Source of the DNA: an uncultured Schlesneria sp.
GTDB taxonomy: Bacteria; Planctomycetota; Planctomycetia; Planctomycetales; Planctomycetaceae
Reading direction: 5' to 3'
DNA length: 64,000 nucleotides
Assembly: GCA_903899985.1 (NCBI GenBank)
Contig: CAIULL010000101.1
Location: 1-64,000 of the forward strand
In this document: piece by piece, positions 1 through 9,901 of the stretch
Numbering within the stretch: the stretch's first letter is position 1
How the letters are laid out: the number at the start of each line of letters is the position of its first letter
Notes under the pieces: generated by a model
Told to the model about the DNA's origin: nothing
What the model saw: only the letters and a program-made list of their open reading frames with translations
Databases searched by the model: none
Translations under genes and position numbers: made by a program

Positions 1-1
1 C

Positions 2-445
2 CATGAGCTGGCAAGCCATTCGCAGAACCATTTGAACGCCTGGAAGGTCGCTCCTTGGCGCAGCGTTGACGACGTACAAAGGGGTTTTTCGACGCTCATT
101 CAGCATGACGTTGGATTCACTTTGTTTCGTCCTCCCTATGGCAAACTCAATTTCCTGACATGGCTTGCCGCAATTCGCCATGGGGTTGGTTTGGGATGGT
201 GGACAGTGGTTTCTGGCGATACCTTCAGTCCGCTACCTGACCCTGATTCTGTGGTAAAAGCAGTCGAGCGAGACGGTGGAGGAGTCGTCTTGTTGCACGA
301 CTTCGATCGTGATGAAGATCGTTTGAAATACGTTCTTGACGTAACGAGGCGATTACTCGAAACGGCTCGTGTTCATGGTTGGAAGGTCTGCACTTTGAGT
401 GAGGTGCTGCGATACGGTAATTCGGCAGGTTCGCATATTCGGTGA
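2..445 (+). CDS. Polysaccharide deacetylase (NodB domain), 3' part only
   Basis: The reading frame is open from the first bases of the window, so the gene begins upstream; only the C-terminal 147 residues are present. Conserved NodB motifs are visible in order: SHSQNH near the window edge (metal-binding HSxxH motif), RPPYG around residue 41 of the ATG-less fragment, a WW followed by SGDTF, and LLHDF near the end (catalytic histidine motif). Family members are metal-dependent carbohydrate esterases that remove N- or O-acetyl groups from polysaccharides such as chitin-like or PNAG-like chains. Its position in front of glycosyltransferases and nucleotide-sugar genes suggests it trims the exopolysaccharide made by this locus. 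Substrate and N-terminal export signal cannot be seen. An in-frame TTG at 32 is not the real start, because the HSxxH motif lies upstream of it. Confidence 0.85.
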   Translation, partial: HELASHSQNHLNAWKVAPWRSVDDVQRGFSTLIQHDVGFTLFRPPYGKLNFLTWLAAIRHGVGLGWWTVVSGDTFSPLPDPDSVVKAVERDGGGVVLLHDFDRDEDRLKYVLDVTRRLLETARVHGWKVCTLSEVLRYGNSAGSHIR

Positions 446-1793
446 TCAGGCTGCGATTTCAGGAATTGTTGGTTTCACCAGATTCAATAACGCTGACTGA
501 TTATTTCCGTGTTGTCATGTTCCTCCTGGGTTGAACAAGTTTCAGGAAGTATCTGGCTGGCGGTCGTTTTGATGAAAACTCGATTAGTCCATTGCAGAAC
601 CATAGAAGGCCGGGTTTTCGCCGGGCTTGAGTGCGTTCAACTGTTGTTAACACCGTTCGTTCGCGAGACAGGCTGTTTTTCGTGTTGATGATTGTCGCGA
701 TGAAGTCATGGGTTAAACGAGATTGAAAAGCTGCTGTGAGAAGCAGGATCGTGAAACGTTCTCTTTCAGCGGTTTGTCGCCGCAAAATCCAAAGTCGATT
801 TTTTGGGGCGTCAGTATGTTCACCAAAGCTTGATTGGATCGCTGTTTGGAAAAAGGAAATGCTGTGGTTTGGTGAGGCTCGTGCGAGTCGTTTAATTCGC
901 GCGATGTGCGACTGACGGCATTCATTTTTAATTCCAGCGACGCCAAGCTGCCGACGGAACTTCTGCGAATGGTCACTGAGTTCCCAGCGACTCGTTACCG
1001 GGTAGGTGTACATTTTTTGCTCATTGCCAGGCGGAAAACGGGATGTCCGCAGGCGGTGCTGCATATCCCGCGCGCGTCACGATTGTTGGCGACCCCGCTT
1101 CTCGATCGTTTTAACAAAACATTCATCGTCCGATTGCATTTTCAAGACAGCGTCACGCATGACTTCGAACAACAAATTGGGTATCTTATCGCCAAGTTGA
1201 TTGGCAAATACTTTAGGGCTCTTGTCATTTTTAGCGGGTATCGAATTCAGATTTGGCGACGGAATATGGCTTGTGTCACTGCCCGGAAACTCCTCTTCCG
1301 ACGGTGTTGGTAGCGATAACTCAACGGTTGCCATTTCAGTGGGCTTAAGAGCGAGCCAATGTGGTGGATCTCGAAAAGATGCGTTTTGAGCCGAGTGAGA
1401 AGGTCGTATTGTGCTTCGCTTCCGATATTTCGGTGATCATCAACCAATTGTGCCTCTTGGATTTGACGAGGCTTGGCAGAGAGCGATGTGAGAATCGATG
1501 CTGATGTCGTATGAGTTCAAATCAAAGATTCGCGGTCGTTTATTCTGCGTCAAAAATTCTTAAATCTATTCAGGCGTGTTTCCAGCATATTCAATAAGGC
1601 TGTCTTGAATGGATGGGCTTTTCAATCATTTTTTAGTAATGAATTAGCGGATTTTAGGTTTCTCTTTGAGAAAGAGAATGGCTGGTTAGGTTTCACGACC
1701 GTGTGTCGTTGGCGGCGTATTGGGTTTCGACAAGCTTGAGAGTTGCACTTTTGTACTTCAGGCGACATCCAAAACCCATAACAGGAAATTGGT
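446..1793. other. 1.35-kb stretch without a convincing gene
   Basis: No reading frame here shows a recognisable domain, a good ribosome binding site or codon use like the neighbours. The most protein-like piece is a minus-strand frame of 85 codons at 1077-1334, acidic and serine/proline-rich at its N-terminus, but it lacks a Shine-Dalgarno sequence. Several overlapping frames in both directions are open between 501 and 1389, as expected of decayed or non-coding DNA. The last 200 bases presumably hold the promoter for the glycosyltransferase at 1794. Confidence 0.5.
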
Positions 1794-2636
1794 ATGGTTT
1801 CGATCGTCATTCCGGCTCATAACGAAGAGGCGACGATAGGTCGTTGTCTGAGCCGGTTACTCGGTGAGGGGTCTTCCGAATCCTTGCGGGTCGTTGTGGC
1901 TTGCAATGGGTGCAGCGACGGCACGGCGGAAGTCGCTCGAAAGTTTGGGGATCGCGTGACCGTGGTTGAGACAGATGTCGCATCCAAAGTCTATGCGATG
2001 AACCTGGGTGACGAAATCTCGGAGGGATTTCCTCGTTTCTATATGGATGCGGATGTTGTTCTTTCTCCGAATGATATTCGCGAAGTGGAGCGGACACTTG
2101 AGAGTGGGACGATATTGGCTGCGGCTCCTCGAATGCAAATGGATTTTTCAAACGCTTCCTGGGCTGTTCGAGCGTTTTATCGTGTCTGGATGGCCTTGCC
2201 TTATACTCGTGCCGGAATGATGGGTGTGGGGGTTTATGCGTTATCTGACGAAGGTCGACGTCGATTTGGCCGCTTCCCTGACATTATCGCGGACGATGGC
2301 TATATTCGCGTGTTATTCAAGCCGCATGAGCGAGCTGCTGTCGACGCTGCGAAGTCGATTGTCAAGGCCCCTTCGACGCTCGCCGGGTTGATCAAAATCA
2401 AGACACGTAGCCGACTTGGCGGATTCCAATTGGCGAAGTTGTATCCCGAATTAATGAGTAACGACGATAAGGACTATGGGGCGGCAATATGGGATATCCT
2501 GAAAAGGCCATCTCTCTGGCCGTGTGTGCCTGTCTATCTTTACGTGAACCTGACGGCCAAGCGACGTGCCCTGAGGCAACTTCGGCAACTCGATCAATAC
2601 GTGTGGGAACGAGATGAGAGTTCTCGTGCCGGTTGA
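1794..2636 (+). CDS. Glycosyltransferase family 2
   Basis: A 280-residue GT-A fold glycosyltransferase. The N-terminus has the hallmark VSIVIPAHNEE strand-loop that binds the nucleotide, followed by NGCSDGT, and the metal-binding DxD motif is D85-A-D87 in YMDADV. An acidic DDGY motif near residue 168 fits the catalytic-base region. There is no membrane segment in the N-terminal domain; a short hydrophobic stretch near residues 238-250 could associate with the membrane. It would transfer a sugar from a nucleotide donor during exopolysaccharide assembly in the cytoplasm. It is the first intact gene of the run up to 4206, with PssD- and PssE-like genes directly downstream, so the three are probably co-transcribed. 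Donor and acceptor cannot be read from sequence. Confidence 0.88.
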   Translation: MVSIVIPAHNEEATIGRCLSRLLGEGSSESLRVVVACNGCSDGTAEVARKFGDRVTVVETDVASKVYAMNLGDEISEGFPRFYMDADVVLSPNDIREVERTLESGTILAAAPRMQMDFSNASWAVRAFYRVWMALPYTRAGMMGVGVYALSDEGRRRFGRFPDIIADDGYIRVLFKPHERAAVDAAKSIVKAPSTLAGLIKIKTRSRLGGFQLAKLYPELMSNDDKDYGAAIWDILKRPSLWPCVPVYLYVNLTAKRRALRQLRQLDQYVWERDESSRAG

Positions 2637-2689
2637 TTGGCGTCCGGGGAAATGCATTTCAACCAAGAATCAATTCTGAGAATTTGGAA

Positions 2690-3175
2690 ATGACGGATAA
2701 GACAGCAAAGCAGCAGGTTGGTTTACAGCGTAAGAAAGTCCTGGCAATCGCTTCGCGAGGGGGGCATTGGATTCAATTATTACGGCTGCGTCCCGCGTTT
2801 AGCGACTGCGACGTGATGTTCGTGACGACGGATCCCGCTTACAAGACTATGGTTGACGGTGCAAAATTTTGTGTTGTCACGGAAGCAACCCGCTTTCAAA
2901 AGCTGAAAATCCTGAAGATGGCAGCCCAGATGTTCTGGGTGATCATTCGATTTCGACCAAACGTCGTGGTGACGACGGGAGCTGCGCCGGGCTACATTGC
3001 GATCCGGCTGGGGAAATGGTTTGGCGCAAAGACGCTTTGGATTGACAGCATTGCCAATGCTGAAGAATTATCGCTCTCTGGACGTCTCGCATCGAAATAT
3101 GCGGACACAACTTTGACACAGTGGGAACATCTTTCCGGCTCTGACGGCATCGATTATCACGGAGCCGTCATATGA
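2690..3175 (+). CDS. PssD/Alg14-like glycosyltransferase subunit
   Basis: A 161-residue protein similar to the Alg14/PssD/CpsF family. Visible marks are the N-terminal VLAIASRGGHWIQL loop, VVTTGAAPGY in the middle and an IDSIAN segment. In yeast and in polysaccharide loci, Alg14-type proteins are membrane-anchoring partners of a separate catalytic Alg13/PssE subunit, together forming one glycosyltransferase that adds the second sugar to a lipid-linked precursor. The next gene supplies the partner and overlaps this stop codon by 4 bases (ATGA), so translation is probably coupled. The ATG at 2690 is preferred over an in-frame TTG at 2633 that would overlap the previous gene; the extra residues do not look conserved. 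Confidence 0.85.
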   Translation: MTDKTAKQQVGLQRKKVLAIASRGGHWIQLLRLRPAFSDCDVMFVTTDPAYKTMVDGAKFCVVTEATRFQKLKILKMAAQMFWVIIRFRPNVVVTTGAAPGYIAIRLGKWFGAKTLWIDSIANAEELSLSGRLASKYADTTLTQWEHLSGSDGIDYHGAVI

Positions 3176-4206
3176 TATTTGTCACCGTCGGGAACATGGA
3201 CCCGTTCGATCGTTTGATCAAGGCGGTTGATCATTGGGTCTTAACAAATTCTCACAACGAGAAGATTTTCGCCCAAATCGGCGGTGGGCAGTACATTCCG
3301 TCGAATTGCGAGTACGTCAGGCGTCTGACGCCGGACGATTTCGAGAAGCGTTTCAGAGAGGCTCGCCTGGTCGTCTCGCACGCTGGAATCGGGACAATTA
3401 TCACCGCTCTGGAACTCGGAAAACCCATCATTGTTGTGCCGAAAAGAGCGTCTCTTGGCGAACAAAGGAATGAACATCAGCTCGCGACCGTCAGATGCTT
3501 CAAACGTTCGGAACTGATGATGGTTGCCGAATCGGAAGCTGATCTGATTGATATGCTCTCGCGATGGGATTCCAGAGTGATTCCGACGACGGAGCCGCCT
3601 GCCGATAATTTAAAAAAAGACTTATGGGAGCCTGACGAAAAATTGCTGAAGTACGTGAAAAACTTTGTTCAGGATCAGCCCCAATCGGGAATGATACTGC
3701 TCACGGTGGGTAACGAACCAATGGATCGGTTGGTCAAAGCGTTCGATGAATGGATCGGTTCGCGACAGGACATTCAAGTCAAAGGGGCGGTTGCCCAAAT
3801 CGCGAATGGTAGTTATGTGCCTAAGAATTGTGATTTCATCCGATATATGACACCGGCAGTGTATCGGCAAATGTTCGATCAAGCCGAGATCATCGTCGCG
3901 CATGCAGGGATTGGGACGATCATTACGGCGATGAACGCCAATCGACTGATTGTGGTGATGCCAAGGCAAGCAAGATTTGGGGAAACGCGTAACGATCACC
4001 AGTTGGCCACTGTAAGGCATTTTTCTCCTTCACCGCAACGGTTGATTGCCGAGTCGGAATCCGAATTGAGCGCAGTGCTTGACAGAGCGATAGAGATACA
4101 TCAGCGACAAGTAGCCGACTCAACTTTGTCAATTGCGCCGGCACAGCGGCCGCCCGATGAATCGTTGCTCAGTTTTTTACGGGACTTTGTTTCGAGTAGT
4201 TCCTGA
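3172..4206 (+). CDS. Double PssE/Alg13-like glycosyltransferase (tandem domain duplication)
   Basis: A 344-residue protein built from two homologous Alg13/PssE domains, residues about 1-165 and 174-340. Both begin with a hydrophobic strand and TVGN, have a central AHAGIGTII or SHAGIGTII donor-binding motif, then a basic patch (PKRASLGEQRNEHQLATV versus PRQARFGETRNDHQLATV). These are hallmarks of the GT28 C-terminal fold that binds UDP-sugars. Typical PssE proteins are about 160-170 residues with a single domain, so this is an in-frame fusion of two copies. The second half starts with an internal ATG at 3691. It overlaps the PssD-like gene by 4 bases. The expected role is catalytic partner of PssD in lipid-linked sugar transfer; whether both halves are active is unknown, though both keep the HAGIGT motif. 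Confidence 0.85.
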   Translation: MIFVTVGNMDPFDRLIKAVDHWVLTNSHNEKIFAQIGGGQYIPSNCEYVRRLTPDDFEKRFREARLVVSHAGIGTIITALELGKPIIVVPKRASLGEQRNEHQLATVRCFKRSELMMVAESEADLIDMLSRWDSRVIPTTEPPADNLKKDLWEPDEKLLKYVKNFVQDQPQSGMILLTVGNEPMDRLVKAFDEWIGSRQDIQVKGAVAQIANGSYVPKNCDFIRYMTPAVYRQMFDQAEIIVAHAGIGTIITAMNANRLIVVMPRQARFGETRNDHQLATVRHFSPSPQRLIAESESELSAVLDRAIEIHQRQVADSTLSIAPAQRPPDESLLSFLRDFVSSSS

Positions 4207-4317
4207 TTGCCGAATTGCGAATTTTTCAAGTAGCCAGTCTTCGAAGCGTTGCGTTATGACGACTGGTGGTTAAAACTGTTTTAATTGTGTCGTATTGTTC
4301 TTATTAGCGGGGGTTTT

Positions 4318-5217
4318 ATGCCGGGTAATCAAGAGCACCTTCGAAAAGGGATTATTCTCGCAGGGGGATCGGGAACTCGTCTTTATCCGGTAACGCATGT
4401 CGTCAGCAAACAATTGCTGCCGATCTATGACAAACCAATGATTTATTATCCGTTGTCGACGCTGATGCTCTCGGGGATGCGGCAGATTCTGATTATCAGC
4501 ACTCCGCAGGATCTTCCTCTTTTTCACCGACTGTTCGGGGATGGATCACAGTGGGGTTTGGAGTTGTCCTATGCCGAGCAACCACGGCCTGAGGGATTGG
4601 CCCAGGCTTTTATTATCGGTGCCCCATTTGTGGGCAAAGATTCGTCGTGTCTGATTCTCGGGGACAATATCTTCTACGGTCACGATCTCGCCGCCTCGCT
4701 GGAAGCCGCAGACAAACGTGTTGAGGGCGCAACGGTGTTTGCCTATCACGTTCAAGATGCTCGCAGCTATGGGGTGGTAGAGTTTGGAGTCGACGGGCAA
4801 GCGATTTCACTTGAAGAAAAACCACAGATACCGCGGTCTAACTACGCCGTCACCGGTCTTTACTTCTACGACAACGACGTCCTTCAAATCGCCAAAGAGC
4901 TGAAGCCCTCGGCAAGAGGGGAGCTCGAAATTACGGATGTCAACCGGGCCTATTTAAATTCTCGGCGGCTGCACGTGGAAATCCTCGGACGAGGTAGCGC
5001 TTGGCTCGATACTGGAACACACGATTCGCTACTTGACGCGGCAACTTTTGTTTCCGTGCTTGAGAACCGGCAGGGGCTGAAAATTGCTTGTCCAGAAGAA
5101 ATTGCCTGGCGAAATGGCTACATTGATTCTGAACACTTGTTGCGACTGGCTCACCCGCTGGCAAAGACAAATTACGGGCGTTACCTCATCAGTTTGGTGG
5201 AAGCGGGAAAGCGTTGA
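4318..5217 (+). CDS. rfbA: Glucose-1-phosphate thymidylyltransferase
   Basis: A 299-residue nucleotidyltransferase matching RfbA/RmlA in length and motifs. It has the signature [15 protein letters not shown] at the N-terminus, [18 protein letters not shown] after it, LGDNIFYG for the metal site, and [10 protein letters not shown] and [10 protein letters not shown] in the C-terminal half. It makes dTDP-glucose from glucose-1-phosphate and dTTP, the entry step for dTDP-deoxysugars. The ATG at 4318 follows a GGGGG stretch and gives the normal family length; an upstream in-frame start at 4285 would add 11 unconserved residues. RfbB (next pathway step) lies two genes downstream, while RfbC and RfbD are not in the window. 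Confidence 0.93.
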   Translation: MPGNQEHLRKGIILAGGSGTRLYPVTHVVSKQLLPIYDKPMIYYPLSTLMLSGMRQILIISTPQDLPLFHRLFGDGSQWGLELSYAEQPRPEGLAQAFIIGAPFVGKDSSCLILGDNIFYGHDLAASLEAADKRVEGATVFAYHVQDARSYGVVEFGVDGQAISLEEKPQIPRSNYAVTGLYFYDNDVLQIAKELKPSARGELEITDVNRAYLNSRRLHVEILGRGSAWLDTGTHDSLLDAATFVSVLENRQGLKIACPEEIAWRNGYIDSEHLLRLAHPLAKTNYGRYLISLVEAGKR

Positions 5218-5259
5218 TTCATCGTTGTTTGGATGAGGGTGAGTCTGGGAAAAATTGTC

Positions 5260-5289
5260 CCGGAAAACCTGTAACCGGAAAACCTGTAA
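5260..5289 (+). repeat. Perfect 15-bp tandem duplication
   Basis: The 15-mer CCGGAAAACCTGTAA occurs twice head to tail (5260-5274 and 5275-5289) in the 177-bp gap between rfbA and the sugar dehydrogenase gene. It may be a slippage product; no function is evident. Confidence 0.9.
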
Positions 5290-5394
5290 ATGGTTGAGAT
5301 CGAGTGCGTTCGCGAAACTCGATTGGATTGAATTCAAGATTTACGACACGATATTCGAGCGATTAACACATTTTAAGACAGACGCGAATTGATA

Positions 5395-6720
5395 ATGACC
5401 ACACATGGACTTGCAGAAAAGATCGCTGGAAAAACAGCATTAATCGGGGTCATCGGGTTAGGCTACGTAGGCCTGCCGTTGATCCGGGCGTTTGTTCGTT
5501 CTGGCTTTCATACGATGGGGTTTGATGTTGATCAGTCTAAAGTCGATAAACTGAAGGCTGGCCAGAGCTACATTAAACACATTGACAGTTCTGCAATTGC
5601 AGAGTTGATTCAGCAAAAGCGTTTTGAACCGACGTCCGACATGGGGCGACTGGGAGAGGCGGATTGCATCATTATCTGCGTACCGACGCCACTCAATGAA
5701 AGCCGAGATCCAGATCTCAGCTACATTGAGGGGACTGCCCATGCGATTGCAAAAACGCTGCGCCCGGGCCAGCTTGTTGTTCTTGAAAGCACAACTCATC
5801 CGACAACCACTCGCGAAAATGTGCTGCCGGTGTTGAATGCAACGGGACTCACCGCTGGAAAGGACTATTTCCTCGCATTCAGTCCAGAGCGAGAAGATCC
5901 TGGAAACCCCAACTTTGAAGCTTCGACAATCCCCAAAGTTGTTGGTGGCTACGACGCAACCAGTACTGATCTTGCGTGTGCGATGTACGAGCACGCGGTC
6001 GTGAAGGTTGTGCGCGTCTCAAGTATGGAGATCGCAGAAGCGGCTAAGATTTTGGAAAACACGTATCGCGCCGTGAACATCGCGATGGTCAATGAATTGA
6101 AGATGCTTTACGACAAAATGGGAATCGATGTCTGGGAAGTGATCGACGCCGCGAAGACAAAACCATTTGGTTTTCAGGCATTTTATCCTGGCCCCGGACT
6201 TGGCGGTCACTGCATTCCAATCGATCCGTTTTACCTGACCTGGCTTGCTCGAAAGTGGGGTGAGCAAACTCGATTCATCGAACTGGCAGGTGAGATCAAC
6301 ACATACATGCCAAACTATGTGATCAGTCAACTGGCTGAGTTTTTGAATGACGCTGGAAAGCCCATTAAGGGTAGTAAGATCGCGATCCTTGGTGCGGCCT
6401 ACAAAAAGGATGTTGACGATCCTCGGGAAAGCCCGACGTTCGAACTCATGAAATTGCTGATCAAGCGCGGTGCTGTGCTGAGCTACAACGACCCACACAT
6501 TCCGTCGCTGCCTAAGATGCGTCACTATCCAGATCTTCCTGAGATGGCAAGTCAGCCTTTGACATCTCAGTACCTCGCGGCTCAAGATTGTGTTCTCATT
6601 TCGACGGACCATTCTGCCTACGATCACGACTTCATCGTTGCACACAGCCGTATGGTGCTGGACACGCGAAACGCCACTAAAAATGTTAAGGTTGGGCGCG
6701 AGAAAATCTTCAAGGCTTAA
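5395..6720 (+). CDS. UDP-N-acetylglucosamine/-mannosamine-type 6-dehydrogenase
   Basis: A 441-residue nucleotide-sugar dehydrogenase of the UDPGDH superfamily. The NAD-binding loop is [12 protein letters not shown], followed by [17 protein letters not shown] and SPEREDPGN; the catalytic cysteine lies in [16 protein letters not shown], and the C-terminal UDP-binding domain begins near [18 protein letters not shown]. The ESTTHP and SPERxDPGN forms resemble the WbpA/VipA group that oxidises UDP-GlcNAc or UDP-ManNAc more than classical UDP-glucose dehydrogenase, but substrate is an inference. It supplies a uronic acid sugar for the polysaccharide. The ATG at 5395 is preferred over a TTG two codons upstream. 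The product of this gene and that of rfbB imply a heteropolymer with an acidic sugar and a deoxysugar. Confidence 0.9.
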   Translation: MTTHGLAEKIAGKTALIGVIGLGYVGLPLIRAFVRSGFHTMGFDVDQSKVDKLKAGQSYIKHIDSSAIAELIQQKRFEPTSDMGRLGEADCIIICVPTPLNESRDPDLSYIEGTAHAIAKTLRPGQLVVLESTTHPTTTRENVLPVLNATGLTAGKDYFLAFSPEREDPGNPNFEASTIPKVVGGYDATSTDLACAMYEHAVVKVVRVSSMEIAEAAKILENTYRAVNIAMVNELKMLYDKMGIDVWEVIDAAKTKPFGFQAFYPGPGLGGHCIPIDPFYLTWLARKWGEQTRFIELAGEINTYMPNYVISQLAEFLNDAGKPIKGSKIAILGAAYKKDVDDPRESPTFELMKLLIKRGAVLSYNDPHIPSLPKMRHYPDLPEMASQPLTSQYLAAQDCVLISTDHSAYDHDFIVAHSRMVLDTRNATKNVKVGREKIFKA

Positions 6721-6805
6721 GTGGAAGTCGGTTGATCCCGAAATTTTTTTCAGGGATCAAACACGGTTGTCACGAGTGTCGGCAGTCTCTTCAGGAGAAA
6801 ATATT

Positions 6806-7861
6806 GTGAAAATCCTCGTTACGGGTGGAGCTGGCTTTATTGGTTCTGCGGTCATTCGCCATTTAATTTCTGAGACACAACATTCGGTCGTCAATGTCGA
6901 CTGTTTGACGTACGCGGGGAATCTAAGCACGCTTGATTGTGTAAGTTCCAATGCGCGGTATTCGTTCGAGAAAGTCAATATTTGCGATTCGGTTTCTGTT
7001 CAGAACGTCTTCGAGCGACATCGACCGGATGCCGTGATGCATCTGGCTGCAGAATCACACGTTGACCGTTCGATCGACGGGCCTAGCGCGTTTATCCAAA
7101 CGAATGTTGTGGGGACTTATGTCATGCTGGAGGCGAGTCGACGGCATTGGCAGTCACTTGCGTTAGAGCAAAAAGAGAGTTTTCGGTTTCATCACATTTC
7201 CACCGATGAAGTCTATGGTTCGCTGGGTGACGAAGGATTGTTCACGGAACAGACTCCGTACGACCCAAGTTCGCCATATTCAGCGACTAAGGCTGCTTCT
7301 GATCATCTGGTGCGTGCATGGAACAGAACTTACGGTCTGCCGATTGTATTGACGAATTGTTCGAATAATTATGGGCCCTTTCAGTACCCCGAAAAATTGA
7401 TCCCGCTCACGATTACATCAGCGCTCGCGGGAAAGCCGCTGCCCGTTTATGGGAAAGGTGAAAACGTCAGGGACTGGCTATACGTCGATGATCACGCCAG
7501 GGCGCTTGTCGCGGTTCTCGAGCGCGGGCACGTCGGCGAAACATATAATATTGGTGGTAACAGCGAACGAAAGAATATCGATGTCGTTCGAGCAATCTGT
7601 GGATTAATGGACGAGCTCAGCCCAAATTCAACAAACCGCCCCCATGAAAAGCTGATCACATTTGTGACAGACCGACCCGGGCATGATCACAGGTATGCCA
7701 TCGATGCCAGCAGAATTCAACGTGATCTCGGATGGATGCCGGAAGAATCTTTTGCCAGTGGCTTGAAAAAGACTGTGCAATGGTATCTTTCGAATCAGGA
7801 GTGGTGTCGGCAGGCGATGGCAGACCGTTATGCCGGTGAACGATTGGGGTTGAAGAGTTAA
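6806..7861 (+). CDS. rfbB: dTDP-glucose 4,6-dehydratase (GTG start)
   Basis: A 351-residue extended short-chain dehydrogenase. The N-terminal [13 protein letters not shown] binds [13 protein letters not shown] carries the active-site Thr-Asp-Glu, and YSATKAASD gives the catalytic Tyr and Lys; [15 protein letters not shown] and RDWLYVDDH follow, all typical of RfbB/RmlB. It converts dTDP-glucose to dTDP-4-keto-6-deoxyglucose, the branch point for rhamnose and related sugars. The start is a GTG at 6806, because a good CAGGAG ribosome binding site lies at 6792-6797 and the NAD loop begins right after it. The frame stays open 216 bases upstream into the previous gene, which is not coding here. 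Since rfbC and rfbD are absent nearby, the final deoxysugar is not determined. Confidence 0.93.
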   Translation: MKILVTGGAGFIGSAVIRHLISETQHSVVNVDCLTYAGNLSTLDCVSSNARYSFEKVNICDSVSVQNVFERHRPDAVMHLAAESHVDRSIDGPSAFIQTNVVGTYVMLEASRRHWQSLALEQKESFRFHHISTDEVYGSLGDEGLFTEQTPYDPSSPYSATKAASDHLVRAWNRTYGLPIVLTNCSNNYGPFQYPEKLIPLTITSALAGKPLPVYGKGENVRDWLYVDDHARALVAVLERGHVGETYNIGGNSERKNIDVVRAICGLMDELSPNSTNRPHEKLITFVTDRPGHDHRYAIDASRIQRDLGWMPEESFASGLKKTVQWYLSNQEWCRQAMADRYAGERLGLKS

Positions 7862-9901
7862 TTCCGTTGCCATTCGCAGCCTACCATGAGTTCGCTTGAA
7901 ATAAGCCGCAAATCTGAAGAGCCATCAAGGTATGCTGTGCTGAAGCCATTCCGCTTATCCGGAATTCCGCTTGAGTGCTTGTTCGTCTTCCGGTCTCAAT
8001 CGATTCTATCATCGGATCGATTGACAGTTCGCCGTGGCGTCTGCAGGACGACATGATTTTAAAATGTTTCGCAATGGTCCCGAAACCGTTGATCCCTTCG
8101 CAATGCCGGTTCGTTTGAGTCCATCGAATGTAAGCTGTGTTCCGGTCTACGCATCGACATGGTGAAACTCACGGAACGCATCTCAGCCGCTGAAGTCCGA
8201 TTCAAAGTTTTGCTGATTAACCAGGGCTTGTTTCCCTGCATTGTCTGCGAAAGATTACCGTGCGAGTCATGCTCCTCAGAATCCCCAAGGGTTTTCTTGC
8301 AGGCTCTCACACGGCGAAAACGTAATCTTTCACGCAGCGAATTGTCGTCCTGACCCGGACTCAATTTTCGGGTGAAGCGAATCCAGGGCGACTGATTGCG
8401 GTCGACGTTGAGCCTGGATGGCTCACCACGTGATCTCGATGCCGTTCGATCGTTAGCGAGGACAATATCGCCTGTAATCGGCCGGCTGTCAGTCTGACGG
8501 TGAAGAAATCGTCCGAACAAGAGCTCTGCATCTCATCGGTCAGAAACGACCAGGCTTTATTTCGTTGCGTCAGAGCGTGTTTTGGGTCTCTTTGTGAGCC
8601 GGGGATCACTCGTCGGCGAAATCTCGCAATCCACCGAATCAAGCTGATGCGTCGAAGCTTAAACAGAGTGACGGATTGCCGAACGCAAGTCCCCCAATCT
8701 TAAAGTGGTCAGCTTACGCCAGCATCTTGGCGACGATCGCTTACCGCTCGCTGCAGCGTTGAAACAGCGGATGTCGAACTCTCGTTCATTTCAATTGACG
8801 CCTTTCTTTTACGACGAAAGGGGATGAGACCCCCTTTCCCTTTTTCTGAGGAAACATTCTGAAAATCAGGGATTCCCCGATGCAGGACGCAACAAAAACA
8901 ATAGAATCAAACACCGCGGGCCAAATCAACTGAAGCGATTTAGCAAATCGCTTACGATCTCTTCAGTTCTCGTCGTGATAACGAACATTGGTACTTGTGT
9001 ATTTCCGTTACTTTTAGGGCTCTTCTACAGGTGTCCGCTGCAATTTATGAAAATAACGATGCATTCGATCCTTCGTCTTGCCTTCGCCGAGCGTTAAAGC
9101 GTCCGTGAAAGTGGACATGTGTCCGCATGGTGTGTCTTTATGTTTCGTGTGTTTTGCATGCAAATAAATGCAATTCGCTGGGCTTGTTGTGGGAATGTGT
9201 TTGACTTCGTCTATTTGATGGTTAAATTTAGTTAGCCTCCTTGTGGTTTTTGTCAACTCTAGCGTTTTGTGACGGCTCTTTCCCTTTTTGCGCTCAACTT
9301 TAGTCTGTTTCTTTTTGCGATCAGTGCGGTGTTCTCGCGGTCGTTGGTGTTCATTTGTGCGATTTCGGTTGCGTGGTGCCGATCTTTAACAATCTCTTGA
9401 TTCCATCGGCTCGAGTAATGGCACCTTAGGGTGTTGGCCGTGATCGATCGTCGTTCAGGGGATCAGAAAATGTACTTGAAACACAAGTCGCTTCGACAAA
9501 TGCGTGCTCGAATCAGCTCGCACGAAGTGTCCTTGCGATGGGTGTTCTTGTGATGGTGCGAGGTTTGTGTGTGGTGGTCTGTTTTGACAGGCCGTCGTCG
9601 AAATGAAGAAGTGAAACCTGTTGAGCTTATTGATGGCCAAAAGTCACGATGCGAGACTCAATCTTATTACAAGGAGTAATCTTAAAAAGGCATAGTTCAA
9701 AAAATAAGTGAAATAAACTCGGTGTAGACACATGTCACGTTTCTACTAATGCGTGTCATCGCATCAAACCATAATAGTCACCGCGTTGCGGGCCAGGCAT
9801 GGTGGCTTTTGGTAATGGAAAACGGAAGTTGATGAACCAGCGTTCGGTTGAATTGTCGCAACATTGAATTTCTGCAGTAACGCTAATGTAAAGGATACAG
9901 T
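7862..9901. other. 2-kb gap between polysaccharide genes and beta-helix gene
   Basis: No reading frame in this interval carries a recognisable motif, and frames on both strands are short, arginine/serine-rich and mutually overlapping. A hairpin sits at 8817-8837. Bases 9000-9400 are rich in G and T on the + strand. At 9629-9644 there is a TATTGATGGCCAAAAG box that recurs with one change upstream of the exosortase gene. An AAGGA ribosome binding site at 9891-9895 precedes the next gene. The interval could be a long regulatory leader, a decayed gene or an insertion remnant. Confidence 0.5.
8817..8843 (+). terminator. Possible hairpin terminator
   Basis: AAAGGGG (8817-8823) and CCCCTTT (8831-8837) form a 7-bp stem with a 7-base loop, followed by CCC and then five T residues. 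The spacing between stem and T-run is not ideal, so a terminator is possible but not firm. Confidence 0.35.

Noticed and set aside
501-1064. 187-codon minus-strand frame
   Set aside because: No motif, no ribosome binding site and several competing frames; composition is not protein-like.
6590-6805. N-terminal extension of RfbB
   Set aside because: It overlaps the sugar dehydrogenase gene, and the NAD-binding loop starts directly after the GTG at 6806 that has a good ribosome binding site.
8059-8520. 153-codon minus-strand frame in the 2-kb gap
   Set aside because: Arg/Ser-rich without domain or start signal, and overlapped by open frames in other phases.
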